Below, piece by piece: positions 9,331 through 17,560 of a DNA stretch of 64,000 bases. The position numbers and the translations under genes are program-made. Where the stretch lies: assembly GCF_001269885.1 (NCBI RefSeq), contig NZ_LHVH01000030.1, positions 62,001 through 126,000 of the forward strand, in the 5' to 3' direction. Positions within the stretch are counted from its first letter, which is position 1. Every line of letters starts with the position of its first letter. Under the pieces are notes generated by a model. It saw nothing but the letters and a program-made list of their open reading frames with translations, did no database searches and was not told where the DNA came from. The stretch is from Pseudomonas kilonensis (GTDB taxonomy: Bacteria; Pseudomonadota; Gammaproteobacteria; Pseudomonadales; Pseudomonadaceae).

Positions 9331-10001
9331 TGGAATTCGACTTCACTGGCGTCATCCCGGCCATTCCCGGCTTGTGGAACGGTATGCTGATGACCCTCCA
9401 ACTGATGGCCCTTGGCGTGGTCGGCGGGATCATCCTGGGGACCATCCTGGCGCTGATGCGCCTGTCCCACAACAAGCTGGTCTCCAATATCGCTGGCGCC
9501 TACGTCAACTATTTCCGCTCGATTCCGCTGCTGCTGGTCATCACCTGGTTCTACCTGGCGGTGCCGTTCGTGCTGCGCTGGATCACCGGCGAAGACACGC
9601 CGATCGGCGCGTTCGGCTCCTGCGTCGTGGCATTCATGATGTTCGAGGCAGCGTACTTCTGCGAAATCGTGCGGGCCGGCGTACAGGCGATTCCCAAGGG
9701 CCAGATGGGCGCCGCCCAGGCACTGGGGATGAATTATGGCCAGGTCATGCGCCTGATCATCCTGCCCCAGGCGTTTCGCAAGATGACCCCGCTGCTGCTG
9801 CAACAAAGCATCATCCTGTTTCAGGACACCTCGTTGGTCTACACGGTCGGCCTGGTGGACTTCCTCAATGCTTCGCGGGCCAATGGCGACATCATCGGCC
9901 GCTCCAATGAGTTCCTGATCATCGCAGGTCTCGTGTACTTCACAATCAGCTTTGCCGCCTCGCTGCTGGTCAAGCGTCTGCAAAAAAGGTTCGCCGTATG
10001 A
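9330..10001 (+). CDS. aatM: Glutamate/aspartate ABC transporter permease 2
   Basis: The 223-residue second permease pairs with AatQ to form the channel. It shows FRSIPLLLVITWFYLAVPF and the EAA loop GQMGAAQALGMNYGQVMRLIILPQAFRKMTP, and four or five hydrophobic segments. It corresponds to GltK/AatM. It overlaps aatQ by one base and aatP by four bases (ATGA), as expected in a tightly coupled ABC operon. Confidence 0.92.
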   Translation: MEFDFTGVIPAIPGLWNGMLMTLQLMALGVVGGIILGTILALMRLSHNKLVSNIAGAYVNYFRSIPLLLVITWFYLAVPFVLRWITGEDTPIGAFGSCVVAFMMFEAAYFCEIVRAGVQAIPKGQMGAAQALGMNYGQVMRLIILPQAFRKMTPLLLQQSIILFQDTSLVYTVGLVDFLNASRANGDIIGRSNEFLIIAGLVYFTISFAASLLVKRLQKRFAV

Positions 10002-10732
10002 TCTCTATCAAGAACATCAACAAGTGGTATGGGGACTTCCAGGTACTGACCAATTGCAGCACCGAGGTCAGCAAGGGTGAGGTTGTGGTGGTGTGCGGGC
10101 CGTCCGGTTCGGGCAAATCCACGCTGATCAAGTGCGTGAACGCCCTGGAACCGTTCCAGAAAGGCGACATCGTGGTCGATGGCACGTCCATCGCCGACCC
10201 GAAGACCAACCTGCCGAAGCTGCGTTCGCGCGTGGGCATGGTGTTCCAGCATTTCGAACTGTTCCCGCACCTGACCATCACCGAGAACCTGACCATCGCG
10301 CAGATCAAGGTGCTGGGCCGCAGCAAGGAAGAAGCCACCACGAAAGGCCTGCAACTGCTTGAGCGCGTGGGTCTCTCGGCCCACGCCCACAAGCACCCGG
10401 GCCAGCTCTCCGGCGGCCAGCAGCAGCGCGTGGCGATTGCCCGTGCACTGGCGATGGACCCGGTGGTGATGCTGTTCGACGAACCGACCTCGGCCCTTGA
10501 CCCGGAAATGGTCAACGAAGTGCTCGACGTGATGGTGCAACTGGCCCACGAAGGCATGACCATGATGTGCGTGACCCACGAAATGGGCTTCGCCCGCAAA
10601 GTGGCGAACCGGGTGATCTTCATGGACCAGGGCCAGATCATCGAAGACTGCCCGAAAGAAGAGTTCTTCGGCGACATCAGCGCCCGCTCCGAACGCGCGC
10701 AGCATTTCCTTGAGAAAATCCTGCAGCACTAA
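9998..10732 (+). CDS. aatP: Glutamate/aspartate ABC transporter ATP-binding protein
   Basis: The 244-residue ABC ATPase powers acidic amino acid uptake. All motifs are intact: Walker A GPSGSGKST (about residue 35), Q-loop VGMVFQHFELFPHL, signature LSGGQQQRVAIARAL, Walker B VVMLFDEPTSALDPE and the switch histidine in MMCVTHEMGFARKVA. Length is standard for the GltL/GlnQ family. It is the last transporter gene; a paired repeat and then aauS follow. Confidence 0.95.
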   Translation: MISIKNINKWYGDFQVLTNCSTEVSKGEVVVVCGPSGSGKSTLIKCVNALEPFQKGDIVVDGTSIADPKTNLPKLRSRVGMVFQHFELFPHLTITENLTIAQIKVLGRSKEEATTKGLQLLERVGLSAHAHKHPGQLSGGQQQRVAIARALAMDPVVMLFDEPTSALDPEMVNEVLDVMVQLAHEGMTMMCVTHEMGFARKVANRVIFMDQGQIIEDCPKEEFFGDISARSERAQHFLEKILQH

Positions 10733-10749
10733 ACAACACCACTCCCCAC

Positions 10750-10838
10750 TGTGGGAGCGGGCTTGCTCGCGAAGAGGTCAGCACATTCAACATCAATGTG
10801 GCTGACACACCGCCTTCGCGAGCAAGCCCGCTCCCACA
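10750..10838. repeat. Paired palindromic repeat, TGTGGGAGC family (89 bp)
   Basis: A near-perfect copy with consensus arms TGTGGGAGCGGGCTTGC and its inverse, and the spacer ACATCAATGTGGCTGACACACCG. It separates aatP from aauS and could stabilise the transporter mRNA or end it. Confidence 0.93.
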
Positions 10839-10890
10839 CAGGGATCGGAGTTGGCTTGTCGATTTGTGTTGTGGTTGACCCAAGGCTTCT

Positions 10891-12798
10891 GTGATGAAAT
10901 GCGACCCCACCCTTTATCGCGCCGCGCCGCCATCACTCGCCGTGAAACCCCGCCTGATCCGCCATCTGTTCCTGCCGCCACTGGTCATCGCCCTGATGAT
11001 CGGCCTGGGTTACCTCGGCTTCTGGATCAGCGAGCACTATGGCGTACGTGGCCTCGCCGAGAATGGCGAACGCCAGTTGGAGCTGCACGCCCGTGCGGTC
11101 GAAAGCGAGATCAGCAAGTACACCTACCTGCCCAGCCTGCTGGAACTTGAATCGAGTGTCTCGCAACTGCTCGACGACCCGACGCCCGAGCACCGCAGGA
11201 CCGTCAATGAATACCTCGAAGGCCTGAACCGCCGCAGCCGCAGCCGGGCCATCTACGTGATGGACACCACCGGCCGGGTGATGGCCACCAGCAACTGGCG
11301 CGATGTCGACAGTTACCTGGGCGAAGACCTGTCCTTCCGCGCCTATTTCCAGAACGCCGTGCGCGGCCAGCCGGGGCGTTTCTACGGCATCGGCAGCACC
11401 AACGGCGAACCCGGCTACTACCTGGCCCATGGCTTGGAGCAACAAGGCAAGATCATTGGCGTGGCCGTGGTCAAGGTGCGCCTCGAAGCCCTGGAGGAGC
11501 GCTGGCAGCGAGCGCGGCTGGAGGCGTTTGTCAGTGATGAGAACGGCATCATCATCCTGTCCAGCGACCCGGCGCGGCGGCTCAAGTCGGTTCGCCCCCT
11601 GAGCGACGACACCAAGGAACGCCTGGCCCGCAGCCTGCAGTACTACTGGTTCCCGCTCAATGAACTGGTGCCACTGGCCCGGGAACGCCTGGCCGAAGGC
11701 ATGGAGAAACTGACGTTCCCGGCCAACAGCGAACTGGTGCCCGACGAGCGCGCCATCAGCTACTTGTCGCAGACCCGGCCCTTGAGCGATACACCGTGGA
11801 ATTTCACCCTGCTGACCCCACTTGAAGACCTGCGTCGCCAGGCGATCAACCAAGGCATCCTGGTGGCCGTGGCCTTCGCCCTGGTGGCGTTCCTGCTGAT
11901 TGCCTGGAACGAACGACGCAAGGTCATCGCCACCCGTCTCGCGGCCCGGGAAGCCTTGCAGCAAGCCAACAACCAGCTCGAGCGTCGGATTACCGAACGC
12001 ACCACCGACCTGCGCGCCAGCAACGAACGACTCAAGGGCCAGATCCGCGAGCGGCGCCAGGCCGAAGAGACCTTGCGCCGGGCCCAGGACGAATTGGTCC
12101 AGGCCGGTAAACTGGCGGCCATCGGCCAGATGTCCACCAGCATCGCCCATGAACTCAACCAACCGCTGGCGGCGCTGCGCACCTTGTCCGGCAATACCGT
12201 GCGCTTCCTGGAACGCGGTCAACTGGACATCGCCAGCACCAACCTCAAGACCATCAACGAATTGATCGACCGCATGGGCCGGATCACCGCCAGCCTGCGC
12301 TCCTTTGCCCGGCGTGGGGACGACCAGGGCCAGGCCAGCCTCGGCAAAGGTATCGAGGCCGCGCTGCAACTGCTGGGCGCTCGTCTTGAAAGCTTGAACA
12401 TCCAGATTCATTCCAGTTTCGACGACGTCCAGGTGCAAATTGACCAGACGCGCCTGGAGCAGATCCTGGTGAACCTGATCGGCAATGCCCTGGACGCCAT
12501 GCAGACGCAACCCGAACCGCAGCTGTGGCTCGAAGGCCAGGCCGGCGATGGCAAATATCGCCTGCGTGTGCGAGATAACGGCCACGGTATTGACCCAGAA
12601 GCACGCAAGCATCTGTTCGAACCCTTCTTCACCACCAAACCCGGCGAACAAGGCCTGGGCCTGGGCCTGACGCTTTCCGCCAGCCTGGCCGCCGCCACGG
12701 GCGGATACCTGGGCGTCGAGCACCCGGTCGAGGGCAGTGGAACCACCTTTGTCCTCAGTTTACCGTTGGTAAGCCTTTCACCTGTCGAGCCGCTATGA
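10891..12798 (+). CDS. aauS: Sensor histidine kinase of the acidic amino acid system
   Basis: The 635-residue DctB-like membrane kinase probably senses external Glu/Asp and phosphorylates AauR. One membrane helix lies near residues 26-48 (PLVIALMIGLGYLGFWIS) and another near 324-344 (ILVAVAFALVAFLLIAW), flanking a periplasmic double-PAS-like sensor. A coiled linker (ERRITERTTDLRASNERLK) leads to the HisKA box SIAHELNQPLAALRTL with the phosphorylated His at about 420, then the N box NLIGNALDAM, DNGHGID and GLGLGLTLSASLA. The frame opens with GTG at 10891 and an ATG directly after it; either could be used. The last four bases overlap aauR. Assignment follows from operon context. Confidence 0.88.
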   Translation: MMKCDPTLYRAAPPSLAVKPRLIRHLFLPPLVIALMIGLGYLGFWISEHYGVRGLAENGERQLELHARAVESEISKYTYLPSLLELESSVSQLLDDPTPEHRRTVNEYLEGLNRRSRSRAIYVMDTTGRVMATSNWRDVDSYLGEDLSFRAYFQNAVRGQPGRFYGIGSTNGEPGYYLAHGLEQQGKIIGVAVVKVRLEALEERWQRARLEAFVSDENGIIILSSDPARRLKSVRPLSDDTKERLARSLQYYWFPLNELVPLARERLAEGMEKLTFPANSELVPDERAISYLSQTRPLSDTPWNFTLLTPLEDLRRQAINQGILVAVAFALVAFLLIAWNERRKVIATRLAAREALQQANNQLERRITERTTDLRASNERLKGQIRERRQAEETLRRAQDELVQAGKLAAIGQMSTSIAHELNQPLAALRTLSGNTVRFLERGQLDIASTNLKTINELIDRMGRITASLRSFARRGDDQGQASLGKGIEAALQLLGARLESLNIQIHSSFDDVQVQIDQTRLEQILVNLIGNALDAMQTQPEPQLWLEGQAGDGKYRLRVRDNGHGIDPEARKHLFEPFFTTKPGEQGLGLGLTLSASLAAATGGYLGVEHPVEGSGTTFVLSLPLVSLSPVEPL

Positions 12799-14123
12799 AC
12801 CACGACCTGAGCGTACTGATCGTCGAAGACGACCCCCACGTCCTGCTGGGCTGCCAGCAGGCCTTGAGCCTGGAAGACATTCCCTGCATCGGCGTGGGCA
12901 GCGCCGAAGAGGCCCTGGAGCGTGTCGACGATAACTTTGCCGGCATCGTCATCAGTGACATTCGCCTGCCGGGCATCGACGGCCTGGAACTGCTGACCCG
13001 CCTCAAGGCACGGGACCGCAGCCTGCCGGTGGTGCTGATCACCGGCCACGGCGACATCTCCATGGCCGTCGGTGCCATGCAAAAAGGCGCCTATGACTTC
13101 ATGGAGAAACCCTTCTCTCCTGAACGCCTGGTGGACGTCGCCCGCCGTGCCCTGGAGCAGCGCAGCCTCGCCCGGGAAGTGTCATCGCTGCGTCGGCAAT
13201 TGGCCGAACGCGATTCCCTGGAAGGCCGGATCATTGGCCGCTCGCCCGCCATGCAGCACCTGCGCGCGCTGATCGCCAACGTCGCCGACACCTCGGCCAA
13301 CGTGCTGATCGAAGGCGAAACCGGCACCGGCAAGGAACTGGTCGCCCGTTGCCTGCACGACTTCAGCCGACGCCACGACAAGCAGTTCGTCGCATTGAAC
13401 TGCGGCGGCCTGCCGGAGAACCTGTTCGAAAGCGAGATTTTCGGCCACGAAGCCAATGCCTTTACCGGTGCCGGCAAACGCCGGATCGGCAAGATCGAAC
13501 ACGCCGACGGTGGCACGCTGTTTCTCGACGAAGTGGAAAGCATGCCCCTGCCCTTGCAGATCAAGTTGCTGCGCGTGCTGCAGGAACGCACCCTCGAGCG
13601 CCTGGGTTCGAACCAGAGCGTGGCCGTGGATTGCCGGGTGATCGCCGCCACCAAGTCCGACCTGGACGAAATGGGCCGGACCGGGCTGTTCCGCAGCGAC
13701 TTGTATTACCGCCTCAACGTGGTGACCCTGGAACTGCCGCCACTGCGCGAGCGGCGCGAAGACATCCTGCAACTGTTCAAGCACTTTCTCCAGCAGTCGT
13801 CCCTGCGCTTCGACCGCACGGTGCCGGAGCTGGACAACCAGACCCTGTCGAACCTGATGAGCCACGACTGGCCGGGCAACGTACGCGAACTGCGCAACGT
13901 CGCCGAGCGTTACGCCCTGGGCCTGCCGGCGTTCAAGCGCGCCGGTGCCAGCGGCGGTAACCAGGGCCTGGCCTTCGCCGAAGCCGTCGAAGCCTTCGAG
14001 CGCAACCTGCTGGTGGACGCCCTGCAACGCAGCGGTGGCAACCTGACCCAGGCCAGCCTGGAGTTGGGCATGGCCAAGACCACGCTGTTCGACAAAGTCA
14101 AAAAATATGGCCTGAGCCATTAA
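12795..14123 (+). CDS. aauR: Sigma54-dependent response regulator of the acidic amino acid system
   Basis: The 442-residue NtrC-class activator has a receiver domain (residues 1-120, phosphorylated Asp near 55 in VISDIRLPG), an AAA+ sigma54-interaction domain (Walker A GETGTGKE, Walker B GGTLFLDE, arginine-rich FRSDLYYRLN) and a C-terminal Fis-type helix-turn-helix (GGNLTQASLELGMAKTTLFDKVKKYG). It most likely activates the aat promoter at 7346 through the TTCGG-N4-CCGAA sites. The sigma54-contacting loop reads NAFTGA (residues about 221-226) instead of the usual GAFTGA. It overlaps aauS by four bases. Confidence 0.92.
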   Translation: MNHDLSVLIVEDDPHVLLGCQQALSLEDIPCIGVGSAEEALERVDDNFAGIVISDIRLPGIDGLELLTRLKARDRSLPVVLITGHGDISMAVGAMQKGAYDFMEKPFSPERLVDVARRALEQRSLAREVSSLRRQLAERDSLEGRIIGRSPAMQHLRALIANVADTSANVLIEGETGTGKELVARCLHDFSRRHDKQFVALNCGGLPENLFESEIFGHEANAFTGAGKRRIGKIEHADGGTLFLDEVESMPLPLQIKLLRVLQERTLERLGSNQSVAVDCRVIAATKSDLDEMGRTGLFRSDLYYRLNVVTLELPPLRERREDILQLFKHFLQQSSLRFDRTVPELDNQTLSNLMSHDWPGNVRELRNVAERYALGLPAFKRAGASGGNQGLAFAEAVEAFERNLLVDALQRSGGNLTQASLELGMAKTTLFDKVKKYGLSH

Positions 14124-14138
14124 CTGGGCGGGAAACCT

Positions 14139-14477
14139 GTGGATCTGATTTTCAAGGCGGCGCTCGGTGCAGCCGTGGTGGTCATCCTGGCGATGCTGGC
14201 CAAGACCAGGAACTATTACATCGCCGGGCTGGTGCCGCTGTTCCCGACCTTCGCCCTGATCGCCCATTACATCGTCGGCAAGGGCCGCTCGGTGGACGAC
14301 CTGAAGACCACCATCGTGTTTGGGATGTGGTCGATCATTCCGTACTTCGTCTATCTGGCAACGCTGTACGTGATGGTCGACCGCATGCGCCTGGAGGCGT
14401 CCCTGGCCGTAGCGGCGGTGGCGTGGCTGATGGCCGCGACGGTGCTGGTCAGCGTCTGGGTAAGAATCCACGGTTAA
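14139..14477 (+). CDS. glpM: GlpM family membrane protein
   Basis: The 112-residue inner-membrane protein has four hydrophobic segments and the GlpM-type block AKTRNYYIAGLVPLFPTFALIAHYIVGKGRS. GlpM was described in P. aeruginosa beside glpD as a protein affecting alginate production; its molecular role is unclear. I use the GTG start at 14139 (GTG GAT CTG ATT TTC), 15 bases after aauR, because no ATG precedes the conserved part. Here it sits after aauR rather than directly after glpD. Confidence 0.82.
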   Translation: MDLIFKAALGAAVVVILAMLAKTRNYYIAGLVPLFPTFALIAHYIVGKGRSVDDLKTTIVFGMWSIIPYFVYLATLYVMVDRMRLEASLAVAAVAWLMAATVLVSVWVRIHG

Positions 14478-14480
14478 TCC

Positions 14481-14590
14481 CTGTAGGAGCTGCCGAGCAA
14501 CGCGAGGCTGCGATCTTTCCTTGGACACTTGAGTCTCTAGCGAAAGATCAAAAGATCGCAGCCTCGCGTTGCTCGACAGCTCCTACACAG
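14481..14590. repeat. Interspersed palindromic repeat, GTAGGAGC family
   Basis: Left arm CTGTAGGAGCTG...GAGGCTGCGATC and right arm GATCGCAGCCTCGCG...GCTCCTACA. The loop has a single GATCAAAA unit, against four in the copy at position 1. It lies between convergent glpM and the leftward oxidoreductase and may serve both as a terminator. Confidence 0.88.
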
Positions 14591-14609
14591 TTCCTACACA
14601 AACCTGTGA

Positions 14610-15224
14610 TCAATAACCGACGGTAAATCGCGTGCGCGAAAACTGCGGCGTTTCCACTTCATCGATCATCGCGATAGCGTAGTCGGCAAAGCTGATCCAG
14701 CTACGCCCGGCATCGTCGAACAGCAGGTGATTCTTGCCGAGGCGAAACTGCTCCGTGCGTTCGGTTTCGACGAACTCTGCCGAAGGCGAAAGGAAGGTCC
14801 AGTCCAGGTCTTGCTCCTGGCGCAGCACATCGAGGAACAATGCTCCGGCGCTGGCTTCGGCCAGGTATTCCTCCGGGAAGCCATCGCTGTCGATCACACG
14901 AGAGCCGTCCGGAAGCAACAACGAACCGGCCCCGCCGACCACCAGCAAACGCTTGACCCCAGCGGCTTTCACCGGCGCGATGAGCTTGTCGGCCGACACG
15001 CTGGCAAAGTGGGCCGCGCTGATCACCACATCGTGATCGGTCACCGCCGCCGTCAATGCCTCGCTGTCCAATACATCCAGTTGCTTGCTGACCACCCCGG
15101 CCCTTTCACCGATTTTCGCGGTGTTGCGGGCAATGGCCGTCACGCTGTGACCACGGCGCAGGGCTTCTTCCAGCAATTGGCTGCCGGCGCGACCGGTGGC
15201 GCCGATGATTGCGATTTTGCTCAT
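14610..15224 (-). CDS. NAD(P)-binding Rossmann-fold protein (atypical SDR/NmrA type)
   Basis: The 204-residue product opens with MSKIAIIGATGRAGSQLLEEALRRGHSVTA, a glycine-rich GxxGxxG dinucleotide site of the atypical SDR type, followed by VVISAAHFASVSADKLIAPVKAAGVKRLLVVGGAGSL. Such proteins (YwnB/BVR-B-like) are short NAD(P)-binding proteins, some with flavin reductase or redox-sensing roles. I start at MSKIAI; an in-frame ATG four codons upstream is less likely. It stands alone, so the substrate cannot be inferred. Confidence 0.82.
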   Translation of the reverse strand: MSKIAIIGATGRAGSQLLEEALRRGHSVTAIARNTAKIGERAGVVSKQLDVLDSEALTAAVTDHDVVISAAHFASVSADKLIAPVKAAGVKRLLVVGGAGSLLLPDGSRVIDSDGFPEEYLAEASAGALFLDVLRQEQDLDWTFLSPSAEFVETERTEQFRLGKNHLLFDDAGRSWISFADYAIAMIDEVETPQFSRTRFTVGY

Positions 15225-15265
15225 GGTGTTCTCCATTGGTTAGCGATGTTAGAAATGCATGCTCT

Positions 15266-15413
15266 TGTGGCGAGGGGATTTATCCCCGCTGGACTGCGAA
15301 GCAGTCCCAATGCGCCATTGGTGATAAACCTGATGTAACCCGTTCAGCCTTTTTAGGGCCGCTTCGCAGCCCAGCGGGGCGGTGCGACGTTTCGCTAAAT
15401 CCCCTCGCCACAA
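15266..15413. repeat. Paired palindromic repeat, GTGGCGAGGGG family
   Basis: Left arm TGTGGCGAGGGGATTTATCCCC and a right arm ending AAATCCCCTCGCCACA face each other. The right arm is disrupted by GGTGCGACGTTTCGC where the other copies read GGATAAATC. Fuller copies are at 28076 and 53701. Confidence 0.85.
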
Positions 15414-15440
15414 AGGAGTACCGCCCCCAAAATTTGTGTC

Positions 15441-16319
15441 TCACCACTTCATCTCGCCCTTCGCCACCTTGGCACTCAGTTCCAGGGAACTGTCTTCACC
15501 CAGGTTCGGGTAGCGTTGCTTCATGGCGGCGATCAGCGCGGCGGAATCCTTGGCCTTGGCGGTTTCTTCATCGAAGGCCTTGATATAGCCGGCGGTGAAT
15601 GTCACCGGGGCCAGGGACCGGGCGCTTTCACCCAGGTAGTGGCCCGGGATCACGGTGTTCGGCTGCAGCTTTTCAATACCGGCGAGGGTCGCCAGCCAGT
15701 CCTTGTGGGACTGCGGCGTCTGGGTGTCAGCCATCCAGACATGAATGTTCTCGGCCACCACCACACCGCCTACCACGGCCTTGATCGATGGAATCCACAC
15801 GAAACTGCGGTCCGGCTGTGGGCCATCGAGGCCGACGATCTGCAAGCGCTGGCCTTCCAGGGTCAGGCTGTCGCCCTTGAGCACCTGGGGCACGATGGCT
15901 TTGGCCGGTGCATCGGTCTTCAGAATCGGCCCCCAATATTTCAGCTTGCCGTCCATGGTGTGTTTGATGTGCTCGACAGTCGGTGCGGACGCCAGCACCT
16001 TGGCCTCAGGGAACGCGGCGGTGAGGGTTTCCAAACCAAAATAGTAGTCTGGATCGCCGTGGCTGATGTAGATCGTGGTCAATCGCTTGCCGCTGGCGCG
16101 GATTTTTTCCACCACCTGGGCGGCCTGGGTCTTGCCGAACTGGGCGTCCACCAGGATTGCCTCTTTTTCACCGCTGACTAAAACCGAAGTCACCGGGAAA
16201 ACCGCCGCCGCGCCGGGGTTGTAGACGTCCAGCGTCAGGCCGGCGGCCCAGGTCTGGGCGGTGAAGGCCAGGGCGGCGGTTGCCAGCAGCAGGCGCTTGA
16301 GTGGGATAAGTCCGGTCAT
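15441..16319 (-). CDS. Secreted MBL-fold hydrolase with atypical metal motif
   Basis: The 292-residue protein has a Sec signal peptide (LKRLLLATAALAFTAQTWAA) and a metallo-beta-lactamase fold: FPVTSVLVSGEKEAILVDAQFG, then TIYISHGDPDYYFGLE and VIPGHYLGE. The canonical HxHxDH metal motif is replaced by HGDPDYY (His at about 87); His near 227 in PGHY is kept. The protein may bind one metal or none, or use other ligands. It is divergent from a LysR regulator starting 115 bases away, which is probably its regulator. The substrate is unknown. Confidence 0.82.
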   Translation of the reverse strand: MTGLIPLKRLLLATAALAFTAQTWAAGLTLDVYNPGAAAVFPVTSVLVSGEKEAILVDAQFGKTQAAQVVEKIRASGKRLTTIYISHGDPDYYFGLETLTAAFPEAKVLASAPTVEHIKHTMDGKLKYWGPILKTDAPAKAIVPQVLKGDSLTLEGQRLQIVGLDGPQPDRSFVWIPSIKAVVGGVVVAENIHVWMADTQTPQSHKDWLATLAGIEKLQPNTVIPGHYLGESARSLAPVTFTAGYIKAFDEETAKAKDSAALIAAMKQRYPNLGEDSSLELSAKVAKGEMKW

Positions 16320-16434
16320 GGTGTGCTCCGTTGTCCAAAAACCCGTCAGGGGAATGGGGATTGAGCTTAGTTACCTTACTCGTTACAAAAAATGCGATGC
16401 TGGAACATAGTTTGTTTCTGAAATCGGGCAAATC

Positions 16435-17340
16435 ATGGATCGTCTACAAGCAATGCGGGTGTTCGTCACGGTGGTGGACCTGGGCAGCCAGTCGGCGGCG
16501 GCCGAGCATCTGGACCTGTCGCGGCCGGTGGTGTCACGCTACCTGGCGGAGCTGGAGGACTGGGTCGGTGCCCGGCTGATGCACCGCACCACTCGCAAGC
16601 TGAGCCTGACGGCCGCAGGCACGGAGATCCTGCCGCGCTGCCGGCAGATGCTCGAGCTGTCCGGCGACATGCAAGCCGCCGTCAGCACCCCGGACGACGC
16701 GCCGCGGGGCATGTTGCGCATCAGCGCCAGCACCTCGTTCGGCCAAGCCCAACTGGCGAGCGCCATGGCCGAATACGTCAAGCGCTACCCCGGGGTGAGC
16801 GTCGACCTGCAAATGCTCGACCGCACCGTGAACCTGGTGGATGAGCGCATCGACCTGGCGATCCGCATGAGCAACGACCTGGACCCGAACCTGATTGCCC
16901 GTCGCCTCACGGTCTGCCGCTCGGTGATCTGCGCTTCGCCACAGTATCTGCGCGAGCACTCGACACCGCTGCGCGTGGAAGACCTGAGCCGGCACAACTG
17001 CCTGACCCACTCCTACGTCGGCAAGAGCCTGTGGCATTTCGAGCAGGACGGCGAGCAGGTCTCGGTGCCGGTGCAAGGTAATATCAGCGCCAACGAAGCC
17101 AGCACATTGCTTCAAGCAACGATAGCCGGCGCTGGCGTGGCCATGCTGCCCAGCTACCAGGCCGGCGCCCACATCAAGAACGGCGAACTGATCCGCCTGC
17201 TGCCCCACGCCGAACCCCGCCGGATGAACATGTACGCGGTGTATGCCTCACGCAAACACATGCCGTCGGCACTGCGCAGCCTGCTGGATTTTTTGGTGCT
17301 CAAGTTTCCCGAGATGCCCGAGTGGGATGTGGGGCTCTAA
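16435..17340 (+). CDS. LysR-family transcriptional regulator
   Basis: The 301-residue regulator has an N-terminal winged helix-turn-helix (MDRLQAMRVFVTVVDLGSQS, then LSRPVVSRYLAELE) and a C-terminal substrate-binding domain (GMLRISASTSFGQAQLAS, DLAIRMSNDLDPNL, GAGVAMLPSYQ). It belongs to the subgroup beginning MDRLQAMRVF. Divergent orientation suggests that it controls the neighbouring MBL-fold gene, as is common for LysR regulators; the shared intergenic region is only about 115 bases. The inducer is unknown. Confidence 0.92.
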   Translation: MDRLQAMRVFVTVVDLGSQSAAAEHLDLSRPVVSRYLAELEDWVGARLMHRTTRKLSLTAAGTEILPRCRQMLELSGDMQAAVSTPDDAPRGMLRISASTSFGQAQLASAMAEYVKRYPGVSVDLQMLDRTVNLVDERIDLAIRMSNDLDPNLIARRLTVCRSVICASPQYLREHSTPLRVEDLSRHNCLTHSYVGKSLWHFEQDGEQVSVPVQGNISANEASTLLQATIAGAGVAMLPSYQAGAHIKNGELIRLLPHAEPRRMNMYAVYASRKHMPSALRSLLDFLVLKFPEMPEWDVGL

Positions 17341-17369
17341 GCGATAGCCGCCTCACCGCCGACCGCCAC

Positions 17370-17458
17370 TGTGGGAGCGGGCTTGCTCGCGAAGGCGGAG
17401 TGCCAGCCAATCAAATGTCGACTGGTACACCGCTTTCGCGAGCAAGCCCGCTCCCACA
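17370..17458. repeat. Paired palindromic repeat, TGTGGGAGC family (89 bp)
   Basis: Full consensus arms TGTGGGAGCGGGCTTGC and inverse, with a spacer that differs from the aat copies (CAATCAAATGTCGACTGG). It lies between the LysR gene and gcsR. Confidence 0.93.
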
Positions 17459-17560
17459 GTGGAGGTCGGTGTATTCCTTGTCTCTTCGCCAGGATTTCAC
17501 CAACAGCCCGCCCCAAGGCATACTGGCCACCCTCCGCACTCCAGAACCCAAAACCGCCCC

